Of a DNA stretch of 64,000 nucleotides, positions 57,732 to 64,000 are shown piece after piece. The translations under genes and the position numbers were made by a program. The stretch lies in contig NZ_CP104003.1 of assembly GCF_025231485.1 (NCBI RefSeq), positions 3,410,001 through 3,474,000 of the forward strand. The letters run 5' to 3'. The notes under the pieces are model-generated. The model was given only the letters and a program-made list of their open reading frames with translations, had not been told where the DNA came from and ran no database searches. The number at the start of each line of letters is the position of its first letter. Positions within the stretch are counted from its first letter, which is position 1. This stretch comes from Salinirubellus salinus. GTDB taxonomy: Archaea; Halobacteriota; Halobacteria; Halobacteriales; Haloarculaceae.

Positions 57732-59201
57732 ATGAGCGTGCCCGTCCCGGAACTCGCCGATCGTGCCGACGCCTGCGCCGAGCGGCTGCTCGACGCCGAC
57801 CGCGTGTTGCTCGCCTCGCACATCGACGCCGACGGGCTGACGAGCGCCGCCGTCGCGGCGACGGCGCTCCGACGGGCCGGCATCCGGTTCGAGACGGTGT
57901 TCAAGAAGCAACTGGACGCCCACGAGGTCGAGAGCATCGCCATGCGGGGCTACGACACCGTGCTGTTCACCGACTTCGGGAGCGGGCAACTGGACGCCAT
58001 CGTCGAACACGAGGACGCCGGGGAGTTCACGCCGGTCGTCGCCGACCATCACCAGCCGGCGGACGCGGAGACCGAGTTCCACCTCAACCCGCTCCTGTTC
58101 GGCATCGACGGGGCGAGCGAGCTCTCGGGTGCGGGCGCGGCGTACGTGCTGGCCCGGGCGCTGGGGGAACGGACGAGCCCCGCCACGGACGGTGGAACTG
58201 CCGCCGCCGGCGCGCCCCCCGAACACGACGCCACCGCCAACCGTGACCTCGCGGCGCTCGCCGTCGTGGGTGCCGTCGGGGACATGCAGGCCTCGGGTGG
58301 CGCGCTCCACGGCGCCAACGAGGGTATCGTCGCGGAGGGGGTCGAGGCCGGCGTGCTGGAGGAGGCGAAGGACCTCGCCGTCTACGGGAAACAGACGCGC
58401 GAACTCCCGAAACTGCTGGAGTACGCCACCGACGTGTTCGTCCCCGGCATCTCGAACTCCCAGTCGGGGGCCATCGAGTTCCTCGACGGGCTGGACGTGG
58501 ACTGTCGGTCGGGCTCCGAGTGGAAGCGATGGGTGGACCTCACCGAGTCGGAGCGCCAGACGGTCGCCTCGGCGCTGGTCCGGCGGGCCATCCAGCGCGG
58601 GGTCCCGGCCTCGAAGGTCGAACGCCTCGTCGGGACGAGCTACACCCTCACCGCCGAACCCGAGGGGACGGAACTCCGCGACGCGAGCGAGTTCTCCACC
58701 CTGCTGAACGCGACCGCGCGGTACGACCGCGCGGACGTGGGCCTCGCGGTCTGTCTCGGCGACCGGGGTGGTGGGCTGGAGCGTGCCCGCGAACTCCTCT
58801 CGAACCACCGGCGGAACCTCTCCGAGGGCTTGCAGTGGGTCAAACGCTCGGGCGTCACGAGCGAGGAGCACCTCCAGTGGTTCGACGCCGAGGACCGCAT
58901 CAAGGAGACCATCGTCGGCATCGTCGCGGGGATGGCCGTCGGGAGCGACGGCGTGGACCGCGGCACCCCGATACTCGCCTTCGCCCGCAAGAACGACGAG
59001 GAGACGAAGGTGTCGGCCCGGGGCACCCACACGCTCGTCCGGGCGGGACTGGACCTCTCGCGGGTGATGGGCGAGGCCAGCGAGACCGTCGGCGGGAAGG
59101 GCGGGGGCCACGACGTGGCGGCGGGCGCGACCATCCCCGCCGGCCGCGAGCGGGAGTTCGTCGAGGTCGCCGACCGCATCGTGGGCGAACAGTTGGGTTG
59201 A
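57732..59201 (+). CDS. DHH-family phosphoesterase, archaeal RecJ-like
   Basis: 489 residues. DHH motifs: ASHIDADGLTSAA (29-41), FTDFGSG (79-85) and VVADHHQPAD (102-111), followed by the DHHA1 domain with GGGHDVAAGATIPAG near the end. Asp32, Asp34, Asp81, Asp105, His106 and His107 form the metal centre. Archaeal RecJ-like proteins are single-strand nucleases, some working with the replisome (GAN) or with RNA. The ATG at 57732 begins MSVPVPELADRADAC; the longer frame upstream is antisense of the ABC gene. An insert at about 160-175 is halophile-specific. Confidence 0.92.
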   Translation: MSVPVPELADRADACAERLLDADRVLLASHIDADGLTSAAVAATALRRAGIRFETVFKKQLDAHEVESIAMRGYDTVLFTDFGSGQLDAIVEHEDAGEFTPVVADHHQPADAETEFHLNPLLFGIDGASELSGAGAAYVLARALGERTSPATDGGTAAAGAPPEHDATANRDLAALAVVGAVGDMQASGGALHGANEGIVAEGVEAGVLEEAKDLAVYGKQTRELPKLLEYATDVFVPGISNSQSGAIEFLDGLDVDCRSGSEWKRWVDLTESERQTVASALVRRAIQRGVPASKVERLVGTSYTLTAEPEGTELRDASEFSTLLNATARYDRADVGLAVCLGDRGGGLERARELLSNHRRNLSEGLQWVKRSGVTSEEHLQWFDAEDRIKETIVGIVAGMAVGSDGVDRGTPILAFARKNDEETKVSARGTHTLVRAGLDLSRVMGEASETVGGKGGGHDVAAGATIPAGREREFVEVADRIVGEQLG

Positions 59202-59296
59202 AAATGCGGCTATAATCCACCGAACCGAGATTCTATGCTCCGATAATTTGGACCGTCGGTTTATGTCCCCGCGCTGGCGACCGGAGGACGACACCT

Positions 59297-60970
59297 ATGC
59301 TGCGCGAGATGCTGCGGGGGCTGCGGGGTGGTACAGACACTGGGCGACCCGTCACCGACGGCGGGGTGCTGACGTCGGCGTCGGACGGGAATCGAGGGGC
59401 GGCCGCGGCCGACCACGCGGGCGCCGACGTGACCGACGAACTCGACGCCGTCGACGGAGAGGACCTCGTTCGGAGCATCCTCGGCGGGCTGGCGTTCCCG
59501 GTGCTGGTGACGGACGCGCGGGGCGAGGTGACACACGCGAACGCGAACGCCGCCGACCTGTTCGGGCGCGGGGCCGACTCGCTCGTCGGGAGCGCGGCGG
59601 CCGACCTCTACGCCGAGGCGGGCGGGACGGCCCTGCTCGACCGGACGCTCGAAGACGGCGAGCGCATCGAGGAGTACGAGGACGCGTTCGAACTCGGGGG
59701 GCGGACGGCTCACGTCTCCCGGAGTGTCGTCCCGATCACCTGCGCTCGGGGGACGGTCCGGGGCGCGATGGCCATCGACCGTGACATCTCCGAACGGATG
59801 GCGCTCCACGAGCGTGAGGCACAGCTGGAAGCGTACCAGCGCGAGGTGATGGACCGGCTACAGTCGAACCTCGTCAAACTCGGGGCGGGCGACCTGACCG
59901 TCGACCCGACCGTCCCCGACCCCCCCGCCGAGTTCGAGGCCATCGAGAACGTCCACGCGGAGTTCGTCGAGATGACCGGCAACCTCACGACGGCCGTCGA
60001 CCGGATGCGCGACTCGCTCGAACGCAGTCGCCGGCGGGCCGATCGGCTGGAGACAATCGGCCAGGACATGAGCGCGTTGAGCGAGGAGACGGCCGCCGCC
60101 ATCGAGGAGGTGAGCGCGTCGGCCGAGAGCATCGCCGACGCGGCCGAGCGACAGGCCGAGCGTGCCGGGGCCGCCGAGACCAACATCGCGTCGCTCTCGG
60201 GGTCGATCGAGGAGATAACCGCCAGCGCGACCGGGATGGAGGAACTCTCGCGGGAGGCCGTCCAGGCCGTCCGTGAGGGGGCACAGAACGGCCGGACCGC
60301 CGTCGAGGAGATCCGCGAGGCGAACGAGGCCGGCGAGCGTAACCTCGAGATGATACGTTCGCTGGAGGGGCAGATGGGGACGGTCAACGAGATGGCCGAC
60401 CTCATCAGCGATATCTCCGACAAGGTCCACCTGCTGGCGCTGAACGCCAACATCGAGGCCGCTCGTGCGGGTGAACACGGCCAGGGGTTCACCGTCGTCG
60501 CCAACGAGGTCAAGAGCCTCGCCGAGCAGTCGGGCGACGCCGTCAAGCAGATCACGGAGACTATCGAGGAACTGAAAGCCGGTATCGCCGAGACGAGCGA
60601 GACCATCTCCGACGGGACCGAGCAGGTCCGAGCCGGCGTCGAGGCCGTCGAAGAGGTGGTCGACAACGTCGACGAGGTCGCCGACGTCATCGCCGAGACC
60701 AACACCGCGGTCCAGGAGATCGCCGACGCTACCGAGGAGCAGGCCGAGGACACCCAGGCCGTCCAGCGGGTCGTCGAGGACGTGGCCGGCGTCGCCGACG
60801 AGGTGTCCGGCGGCGTCCAGCAGGTGTCGGCTGGTATCGAGGAGCAGTCCGAGGCGAGCGAGAACATCGTCGAAGCGGCCGTCGAACTCGGGACCACGAG
60901 CGAGGAGATGCTCGAGGAACTGGAGACGTTCCGTCTGGACCGCGACGAGTCCGCACAGTTGCTGGACTGA
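59297..60970 (+). CDS. soluble methyl-accepting chemotaxis transducer (PAS sensor)
   Basis: 557 residues without membrane helices. The N-terminal 160 residues contain a PAS domain ([28 protein letters not shown]). A HAMP-like coiled region follows at about 190-240. The C-terminal half is an MCP signalling coiled coil whose tip is [28 protein letters not shown]. It would pass a cytosolic cue to CheA/CheW and the archaellum. A GGAGG (about 59281) precedes the ATG and a TATA-like TTTATG lies some 30 bases upstream. No che genes are nearby. Confidence 0.93.
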   Translation: MLREMLRGLRGGTDTGRPVTDGGVLTSASDGNRGAAAADHAGADVTDELDAVDGEDLVRSILGGLAFPVLVTDARGEVTHANANAADLFGRGADSLVGSAAADLYAEAGGTALLDRTLEDGERIEEYEDAFELGGRTAHVSRSVVPITCARGTVRGAMAIDRDISERMALHEREAQLEAYQREVMDRLQSNLVKLGAGDLTVDPTVPDPPAEFEAIENVHAEFVEMTGNLTTAVDRMRDSLERSRRRADRLETIGQDMSALSEETAAAIEEVSASAESIADAAERQAERAGAAETNIASLSGSIEEITASATGMEELSREAVQAVREGAQNGRTAVEEIREANEAGERNLEMIRSLEGQMGTVNEMADLISDISDKVHLLALNANIEAARAGEHGQGFTVVANEVKSLAEQSGDAVKQITETIEELKAGIAETSETISDGTEQVRAGVEAVEEVVDNVDEVADVIAETNTAVQEIADATEEQAEDTQAVQRVVEDVAGVADEVSGGVQQVSAGIEEQSEASENIVEAAVELGTTSEEMLEELETFRLDRDESAQLLD

Positions 60971-61105
60971 ACCGCCGATAGCGGGCGCTCTGGCCGCCGA
61001 GGGGTCCGAATCCGGTGGTGTCCCGTTCTCGACGCCCCGTCCGGTGGACTCGACCTGCCGAGTCCGCCCCGGCGTTCGGAGGTCACCAGCCACACTCCCA
61101 CGGGT

Positions 61106-61132
61106 GATTTCCTATCGCGGCATCCGGTTTAC
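61106..61132 (+). repeat. 27-nt intergenic element, copy B (after the transducer gene)
   Basis: GATT-TCC-TATCG-C-G-GCATC-C-G-GTTTA-C. It lies 136 bases after the transducer stop and 190 before the methyltransferase start, in the same direction as both. Confidence 0.8.
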
Positions 61133-61175
61133 GTTCGCGAGTCGAGACAGTTCAAATCGCGATAACGTGCGCGGG

Positions 61176-61199
61176 TTTTTTATACACCGACGCGTCGGT
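61176..61199 (+). promoter_or_regulatory. promoter with adjoining 14-base perfect palindrome
   Basis: A T-rich box TTTTTATAC (61176-61184) is followed at once by the palindrome ACCGACGCGTCGGT (61186-61199). Transcription would start around 61205-61212, so the palindrome is placed to act as an operator. The leader to the methyltransferase ATG would be about 110 bases. Confidence 0.5.
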
Positions 61200-61321
61200 C
61201 GAACCGTCCTCCGGGGCAGTTCCCGGTGGCACTACTCTCCCTTCGAACCCCGCCCGGAGAGCGGCGGCGCCGTGCGTGCCGGGGAAAGAAACAGGAGCGT
61301 CGCGGCTGGAGAGCCGGGACG

Positions 61322-62017
61322 ATGCCCACCGAGACGACCGACGAGGACCCGGACCCCGAACACCGGGCCGCCATCGAGCGGAGTCGCCGCCGCTGGGAGT
61401 TCCTGAGTTCGCGGTGGGGGTTCGTCGAACGCGACACCGTGGGGGTTCGCCGCGAGGCGGTCGACCTCCTCGACCTCTCGCCCGGCGACCGGGTCCTGGA
61501 CCTCGGCTGCGGTCCGGGCGTGAACTTCGAGGCGCTCCGCGAGGCCGTCGGGCCCGAGGGACTGGTCGTCGGTGTCGACCTCGCCCGCGGGATGGTCGAG
61601 CGTGCCCGCGAACGCGTGGAGACGCGTGGCTGGGAGAACGTCGAGGTGGTGCAGGCCGACGCCACCCGCCTCTCGTACCGTCGTCCCTTCGACGGGGCAC
61701 TCGCCACGACGGCGGTGAGCGCGATGCCCGACGTCCGTGGCGTGGTCGAACGCGTCCACGACGCACTCGTCCCCGGGGCCCGGTTCGCGCTCTACGAGAT
61801 CCGACTGGTCCCCTCGGGTCCCGCTCGGGTCCTGAACCCGCTCGTCGAGCGGTTCTACCGGGCGTTCGGGAACTGGAACACGGAGGAGGACGTGCTGACG
61901 GAGCTCCGACGCACGTTCGACTCCGTCGAGGAGGGCCGGTCGTTCGCGCTCGGGACGAACTACCTCGTCGTCGCCCGGACGGCCGACGAGGGCCCGTCGG
62001 GCCGACCCCACGGTTGA
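61322..62017 (+). CDS. class I SAM-dependent methyltransferase
   Basis: 231 residues. Motif I VLDLGCGPGVNFEALREAVG (about 60-79), motif Post-I VVGVDLARGMVERARERV, and motif II YRRPFDGALATTAVSAMP. The C-terminal part RVLNPLVERFYRAFGNWNTEEDV resembles UbiE/phospholipid N-methyltransferase-like enzymes, but the substrate cannot be named. The ATG at 61322 begins MPTETTDEDPDPEHRAAIE. The enoyl-CoA hydratase gene starts 27 bases after its stop on the same strand. Confidence 0.9.
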   Translation: MPTETTDEDPDPEHRAAIERSRRRWEFLSSRWGFVERDTVGVRREAVDLLDLSPGDRVLDLGCGPGVNFEALREAVGPEGLVVGVDLARGMVERARERVETRGWENVEVVQADATRLSYRRPFDGALATTAVSAMPDVRGVVERVHDALVPGARFALYEIRLVPSGPARVLNPLVERFYRAFGNWNTEEDVLTELRRTFDSVEEGRSFALGTNYLVVARTADEGPSGRPHG

Positions 62018-62043
62018 CGGTCCTCGCCCACGCAGGCCGTGCC

Positions 62044-62805
62044 ATGACCGTCCACTACGACCGGGAGGGGCCGGTGGCCGTCGTCACCGTCGACCGACCC
62101 GAGCGACGCAACGCCATCGACCACGCCACGAGCGAGGCGCTCGGCGACGCCTTCGACCGCTTCGAGGACGAGGACGACGCCCACGTCGCCGTCCTCACCG
62201 GGAGCGAGGGCACCTTCTCCGCCGGTGCCGACCTGAAGGCGATGGACCTCGAGGACACCCCCGACGGCTGGCTGGGGTTCACCCGCCGTCGGCTGGAGAA
62301 GCCGACCATCGCGGCCGTCGAGGGCCACTGCGTCGCCGGCGGTATCGAGATGGCACTCTGGTGTGACATCCGCGTCGCGGCTCGCGGAGCCACGTTCGGC
62401 TGTTTCGAACGCCGCTTCGGCGTCCCACTCGTCGACGGCGGCACGCAGCGACTCCCGCGTGTCGTGGGCCTCGGCCGGGCGCTCGACATGATCCTCACGG
62501 GCCGTGCTGTGGACGCCGAGACGGCCGAGCGCTGGGGGCTGGCGACCCGACTGGTCGACGAGGGGGAGGCGCTCGACGCCGCCGTCGAACTCGGCGAGCG
62601 ACTCGCCGAGTTCCCGCAGGAGACGATGCTCACCGACCGCGAGGCGGTCTACGACGGCGTCGGCACCCCGCTCCAGCAGGGACTCGGACTGGAGGGGTGG
62701 TACGGCTCCCGAGCGCTCCAGACGGCGATGGAGGGCGCCGAGCGGTTCGCCGGTGGGGAGGGAAGAAGCGGCGAGGGTATCGAGGACGAGAACGGGGACG
62801 ACTGA
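62044..62805 (+). CDS. enoyl-CoA hydratase/isomerase family protein
   Basis: 253 residues. Crotonase fold with the oxyanion-hole segments FSAGADLKAMDLED (about 59-72) and GHCVAGGIEMALWCDIR (96-112), with the catalytic Glu-type position in FGCFERRFGVPLVDGG. It would hydrate or isomerise an enoyl-CoA in beta-oxidation or a related pathway; the acyl-CoA ligase at 15-17 kb could supply substrates. ATG 62044 begins MTVHYDREGPVAVVTVDRPERRNAI. The last 20 residues are acidic and irregular. Converges 4 bases from the secreted-protein gene. Confidence 0.92.
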   Translation: MTVHYDREGPVAVVTVDRPERRNAIDHATSEALGDAFDRFEDEDDAHVAVLTGSEGTFSAGADLKAMDLEDTPDGWLGFTRRRLEKPTIAAVEGHCVAGGIEMALWCDIRVAARGATFGCFERRFGVPLVDGGTQRLPRVVGLGRALDMILTGRAVDAETAERWGLATRLVDEGEALDAAVELGERLAEFPQETMLTDREAVYDGVGTPLQQGLGLEGWYGSRALQTAMEGAERFAGGEGRSGEGIEDENGDD

Positions 62806-62809
62806 CGGT

Positions 62810-63673
62810 CTACTGGCCCTTGCCGGCGCGGCCGGGTTCGGTCAGCGTGACGTCGTCGTAGTAGTACTGCTGGTCGACGCCGAAGTTGGGGCTGTTGAAG
62901 ATGAACTCGAGGAACTGCGTGCTCGGCGCGAACACGTTGTAGTTCCGCTCGTCGGCGACGAGCTTGCCGTCGACGCGCCACTTCATGGCCGCGCCGTCGC
63001 TGGTCTGCTGGAGCTGTGCCTCGACGTCCACCCAGCCACCCTCCTCGGGGTCGATGCCGAGCTTCCGGGGGAGGCCGATGGACTCCCAGCGGGCGCCGGC
63101 GAAGTCACCGTTCTCGTCGGCCTCGTAGACGTAGACCCGGAATCCGGCCTCGCCGTCCTCGTTCGCGTCGCTGTCCTGGTACTCGAGGATGGGGTACGCG
63201 CTGATGCTGCCACCTTCGTTGCCGAGGACGGGCCACACGCCGGTCTGCTGGCCGACGCCGTCGCCCTCCCACGCGGGGTCGATGTAGAACCGGTACGAGA
63301 ACCGCGACCCGGTGCCGGTGTTCCAGTAACTGCCCCCGGCGTCCTGGTACTTCTTGCCCTGATAGCCGTAGAACCCGGAGGTCGGGCCGTCCTCGCTGAT
63401 GTCGATGCAGAGTCGGTCGTCCCCGTCGAACGATGCACGGGTGAACGCCACGGGGTCGTAGCCGAGACTCGGGTTGTATCGGTCGAGGACCCATCCTGCC
63501 GTGTTGGGACCGTTCCCGGCAACGTCGGCCGCCGTCGAGAAGTCGAGGTCGAACACCGCGTTCGGGCTCGCGCCTGGCCGTGCGCTCGCGGTGGCCGTGC
63601 CGAGGCCAGCGGCCACGAGCGTCGCGCCGCCCAGTCGGAGTGCCGTGCGTCGAGTGATATCGTCTGATACCAT
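62810..63673 (-). CDS. Tat-secreted beta-rich protein (possible polysaccharide-binding or lyase-like)
   Basis: 287 residues. Twin-arginine signal DDITRRTALRLGGATLVAAG (residues 4-23), then a beta-sandwich region with many aromatic and Asp residues (FDLDFSTAADVAGN, SYRFYIDPAWEGDGVG, GIDPEEGGWVDVEAQLQQ, DQQYYYDDVTLTEPGR). The pattern, with an YYYDDV ending, resembles concanavalin-like jellyroll domains of polysaccharide lyases and glycan-binding proteins; no catalytic residue can be assigned. Monocistronic; TATA-like GTTAGTTATCA is just upstream at about 63698. Confidence 0.78.
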   Translation of the reverse strand: MVSDDITRRTALRLGGATLVAAGLGTATASARPGASPNAVFDLDFSTAADVAGNGPNTAGWVLDRYNPSLGYDPVAFTRASFDGDDRLCIDISEDGPTSGFYGYQGKKYQDAGGSYWNTGTGSRFSYRFYIDPAWEGDGVGQQTGVWPVLGNEGGSISAYPILEYQDSDANEDGEAGFRVYVYEADENGDFAGARWESIGLPRKLGIDPEEGGWVDVEAQLQQTSDGAAMKWRVDGKLVADERNYNVFAPSTQFLEFIFNSPNFGVDQQYYYDDVTLTEPGRAGKGQ

Positions 63674-63808
63674 GCGGAGTACGGATATGTTGACCGTTAG
63701 TTATCACTTGCTTGGCCGACGCTAACCCCGTCCCGACTCGGAGACCGACAGCGCGGTACCCCGATACCGCCACCCGGATTCATACGCCCGCCACGCGACA
63801 CGGCACCT

Positions 63809-64000
63809 ATGGACGACCGCATCCCGGAGTTCCGGTTCCCCTACGACCCACCGACGGTCCGCTACGGCCGCGACGCGGTCGAGGACCTCGCGGCCGAACT
63901 GGCTGCCATCGACGTCGAGCGTGCCCTCGTCGTCGCCGGTGAGACGACCGGGACGAGCGACGCCGTCGGCGGCCGCGTCGAGGCGGGGCTCGGGGACCGA
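63809..64000 (+). CDS. N-terminal part of an iron-containing alcohol dehydrogenase-like protein (runs off right edge)
   Basis: Sixty-four codons are visible: MDDRIPEFRFPYDPPTVRYG then DAVEDLAAELAAIDVERALVVAGETTGTS. The GxDxxxxLxxEL region and the strand-then-Gly ALVVAGETTG fit the N-terminal Rossmann-like half of group III (iron) alcohol dehydrogenases or maleylacetate reductases. The metal ligands and the rest lie beyond the window. A TATA-like TTCATAC lies about 25-30 bases upstream, suggesting a near-leaderless mRNA. Confidence 0.8.
   Translation, partial: MDDRIPEFRFPYDPPTVRYGRDAVEDLAAELAAIDVERALVVAGETTGTSDAVGGRVEAGLGDR

Larger units (their letters stand above)
60971..61321. other. 351-base non-coding stretch between the transducer and methyltransferase genes
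   Basis: It holds copy B of the 27-nt element (61106-61132), a T6 run and TATA-like box (61176-61184), and a 14-base perfect palindrome (61186-61199). The in-frame GTG at 61226 would give a 32-residue basic extension of the methyltransferase, possible but unlikely. No other gene is visible. Confidence 0.65.

Noticed and set aside
59234-59270. Possible sixth copy of the 27-nt element (GATTCTATG ... CGGTTTATG)
   Set aside because: The two ends are 10 bases too far apart and TATCG is missing; GTTTATG is better read as the transducer gene's TATA box.
61276-62043. Extension of the enoyl-CoA hydratase frame over the methyltransferase
   Set aside because: It is a frame shadow of the methyltransferase gene, and the crotonase domain starts at 62044.
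1-64000. CRISPR arrays, insertion sequences, prophage or plasmid features
   Set aside because: No regularly spaced direct repeats, transposase, integrase, or replication-initiator genes were seen; gene content is housekeeping and regulatory throughout.

Overview
This 64 kb window is a chromosomal segment of a haloarchaeon (class Halobacteria; genus not assigned). Four things point there: very high G+C with strongly acidic proteins; Tat-type twin-arginine secretion signals; TATA-box promoters close to start codons with few Shine-Dalgarno sites; and many archaeal or haloarchaeal families (aIF1A, TiaS, plant-type 2Fe-2S ferredoxin with an acidic insert, CspA, TMEM175-like and AIM24 proteins, PibD-like prepilin peptidase, GlmM-type phosphohexomutase). 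No rRNA, tRNA, CRISPR array, insertion sequence or prophage was recognised. Gene density is about 90% on both strands, and the ends cut a permease (left) and an iron-type dehydrogenase (right).

Layout. 0-17 kb: Lrp/AsnC regulator, a TrkA-N protein coupled to an APC permease with UspA domains, a zinc-finger DEAD/DEAH helicase, a divergent ParA-like protein, HIT hydrolase, amidohydrolase, threonine aldolase, F420-type oxidoreductase, phosphohexomutase, aIF1A, isochorismatase-like hydrolase, nucleoside phosphorylase and an acyl-CoA synthetase. 17-27 kb: prepilin peptidase, three dispersed histidine genes (hisI, hisA, hisB), an arsenic operon (arsR-arsC-arsM plus an unknown polytopic membrane protein), ferredoxin and a Pit-type phosphate permease. 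27-42 kb: small zinc-finger and membrane proteins, cold-shock protein, ACT-domain regulator, IMPACT protein, TetR, a large Tat-secreted subtilase, a membrane-anchored two-winged-helix regulator, tiaS, an HTH regulator, and a metallophosphoesterase with an internal membrane segment. 42-49 kb: DUF389 protein, coupled membrane-protein pairs, aldo-keto reductase, MFS-like transporter and CPBP protease. 49-52 kb: hemC-cobA-hemD for uroporphyrinogen III and precorrin-2/sirohydrochlorin. 52-64 kb: Rieske protein, a four-gene operon (ABC ATPase, ABC permease, secreted CARDB-type protein, TetR), DHH/RecJ-like nuclease, soluble chemotaxis transducer, methyltransferase, enoyl-CoA hydratase, and a Tat-secreted protein.

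The most notable signal is non-coding. A 27-nt element with 16 invariant positions occurs five times, always between genes and only between 49.3 and 61.2 kb; three copies lie before, inside and after the hemC-cobA-hemD cluster. A second element is a hairpin with a conserved 11-nt loop and covarying stems, found once inside the prepilin peptidase gene and once between genes. Several operator-like perfect inverted repeats sit at promoters (arsR, a 42-codon gene, cspA, a DUF5518-like gene, and the methyltransferase region). Among proteins, the main candidates for new biology are the unknown membrane protein of the ars operon, the membrane-anchored winged-helix regulator with an extracellular repeat domain, and a ParA-like protein lacking both P-loop lysines.
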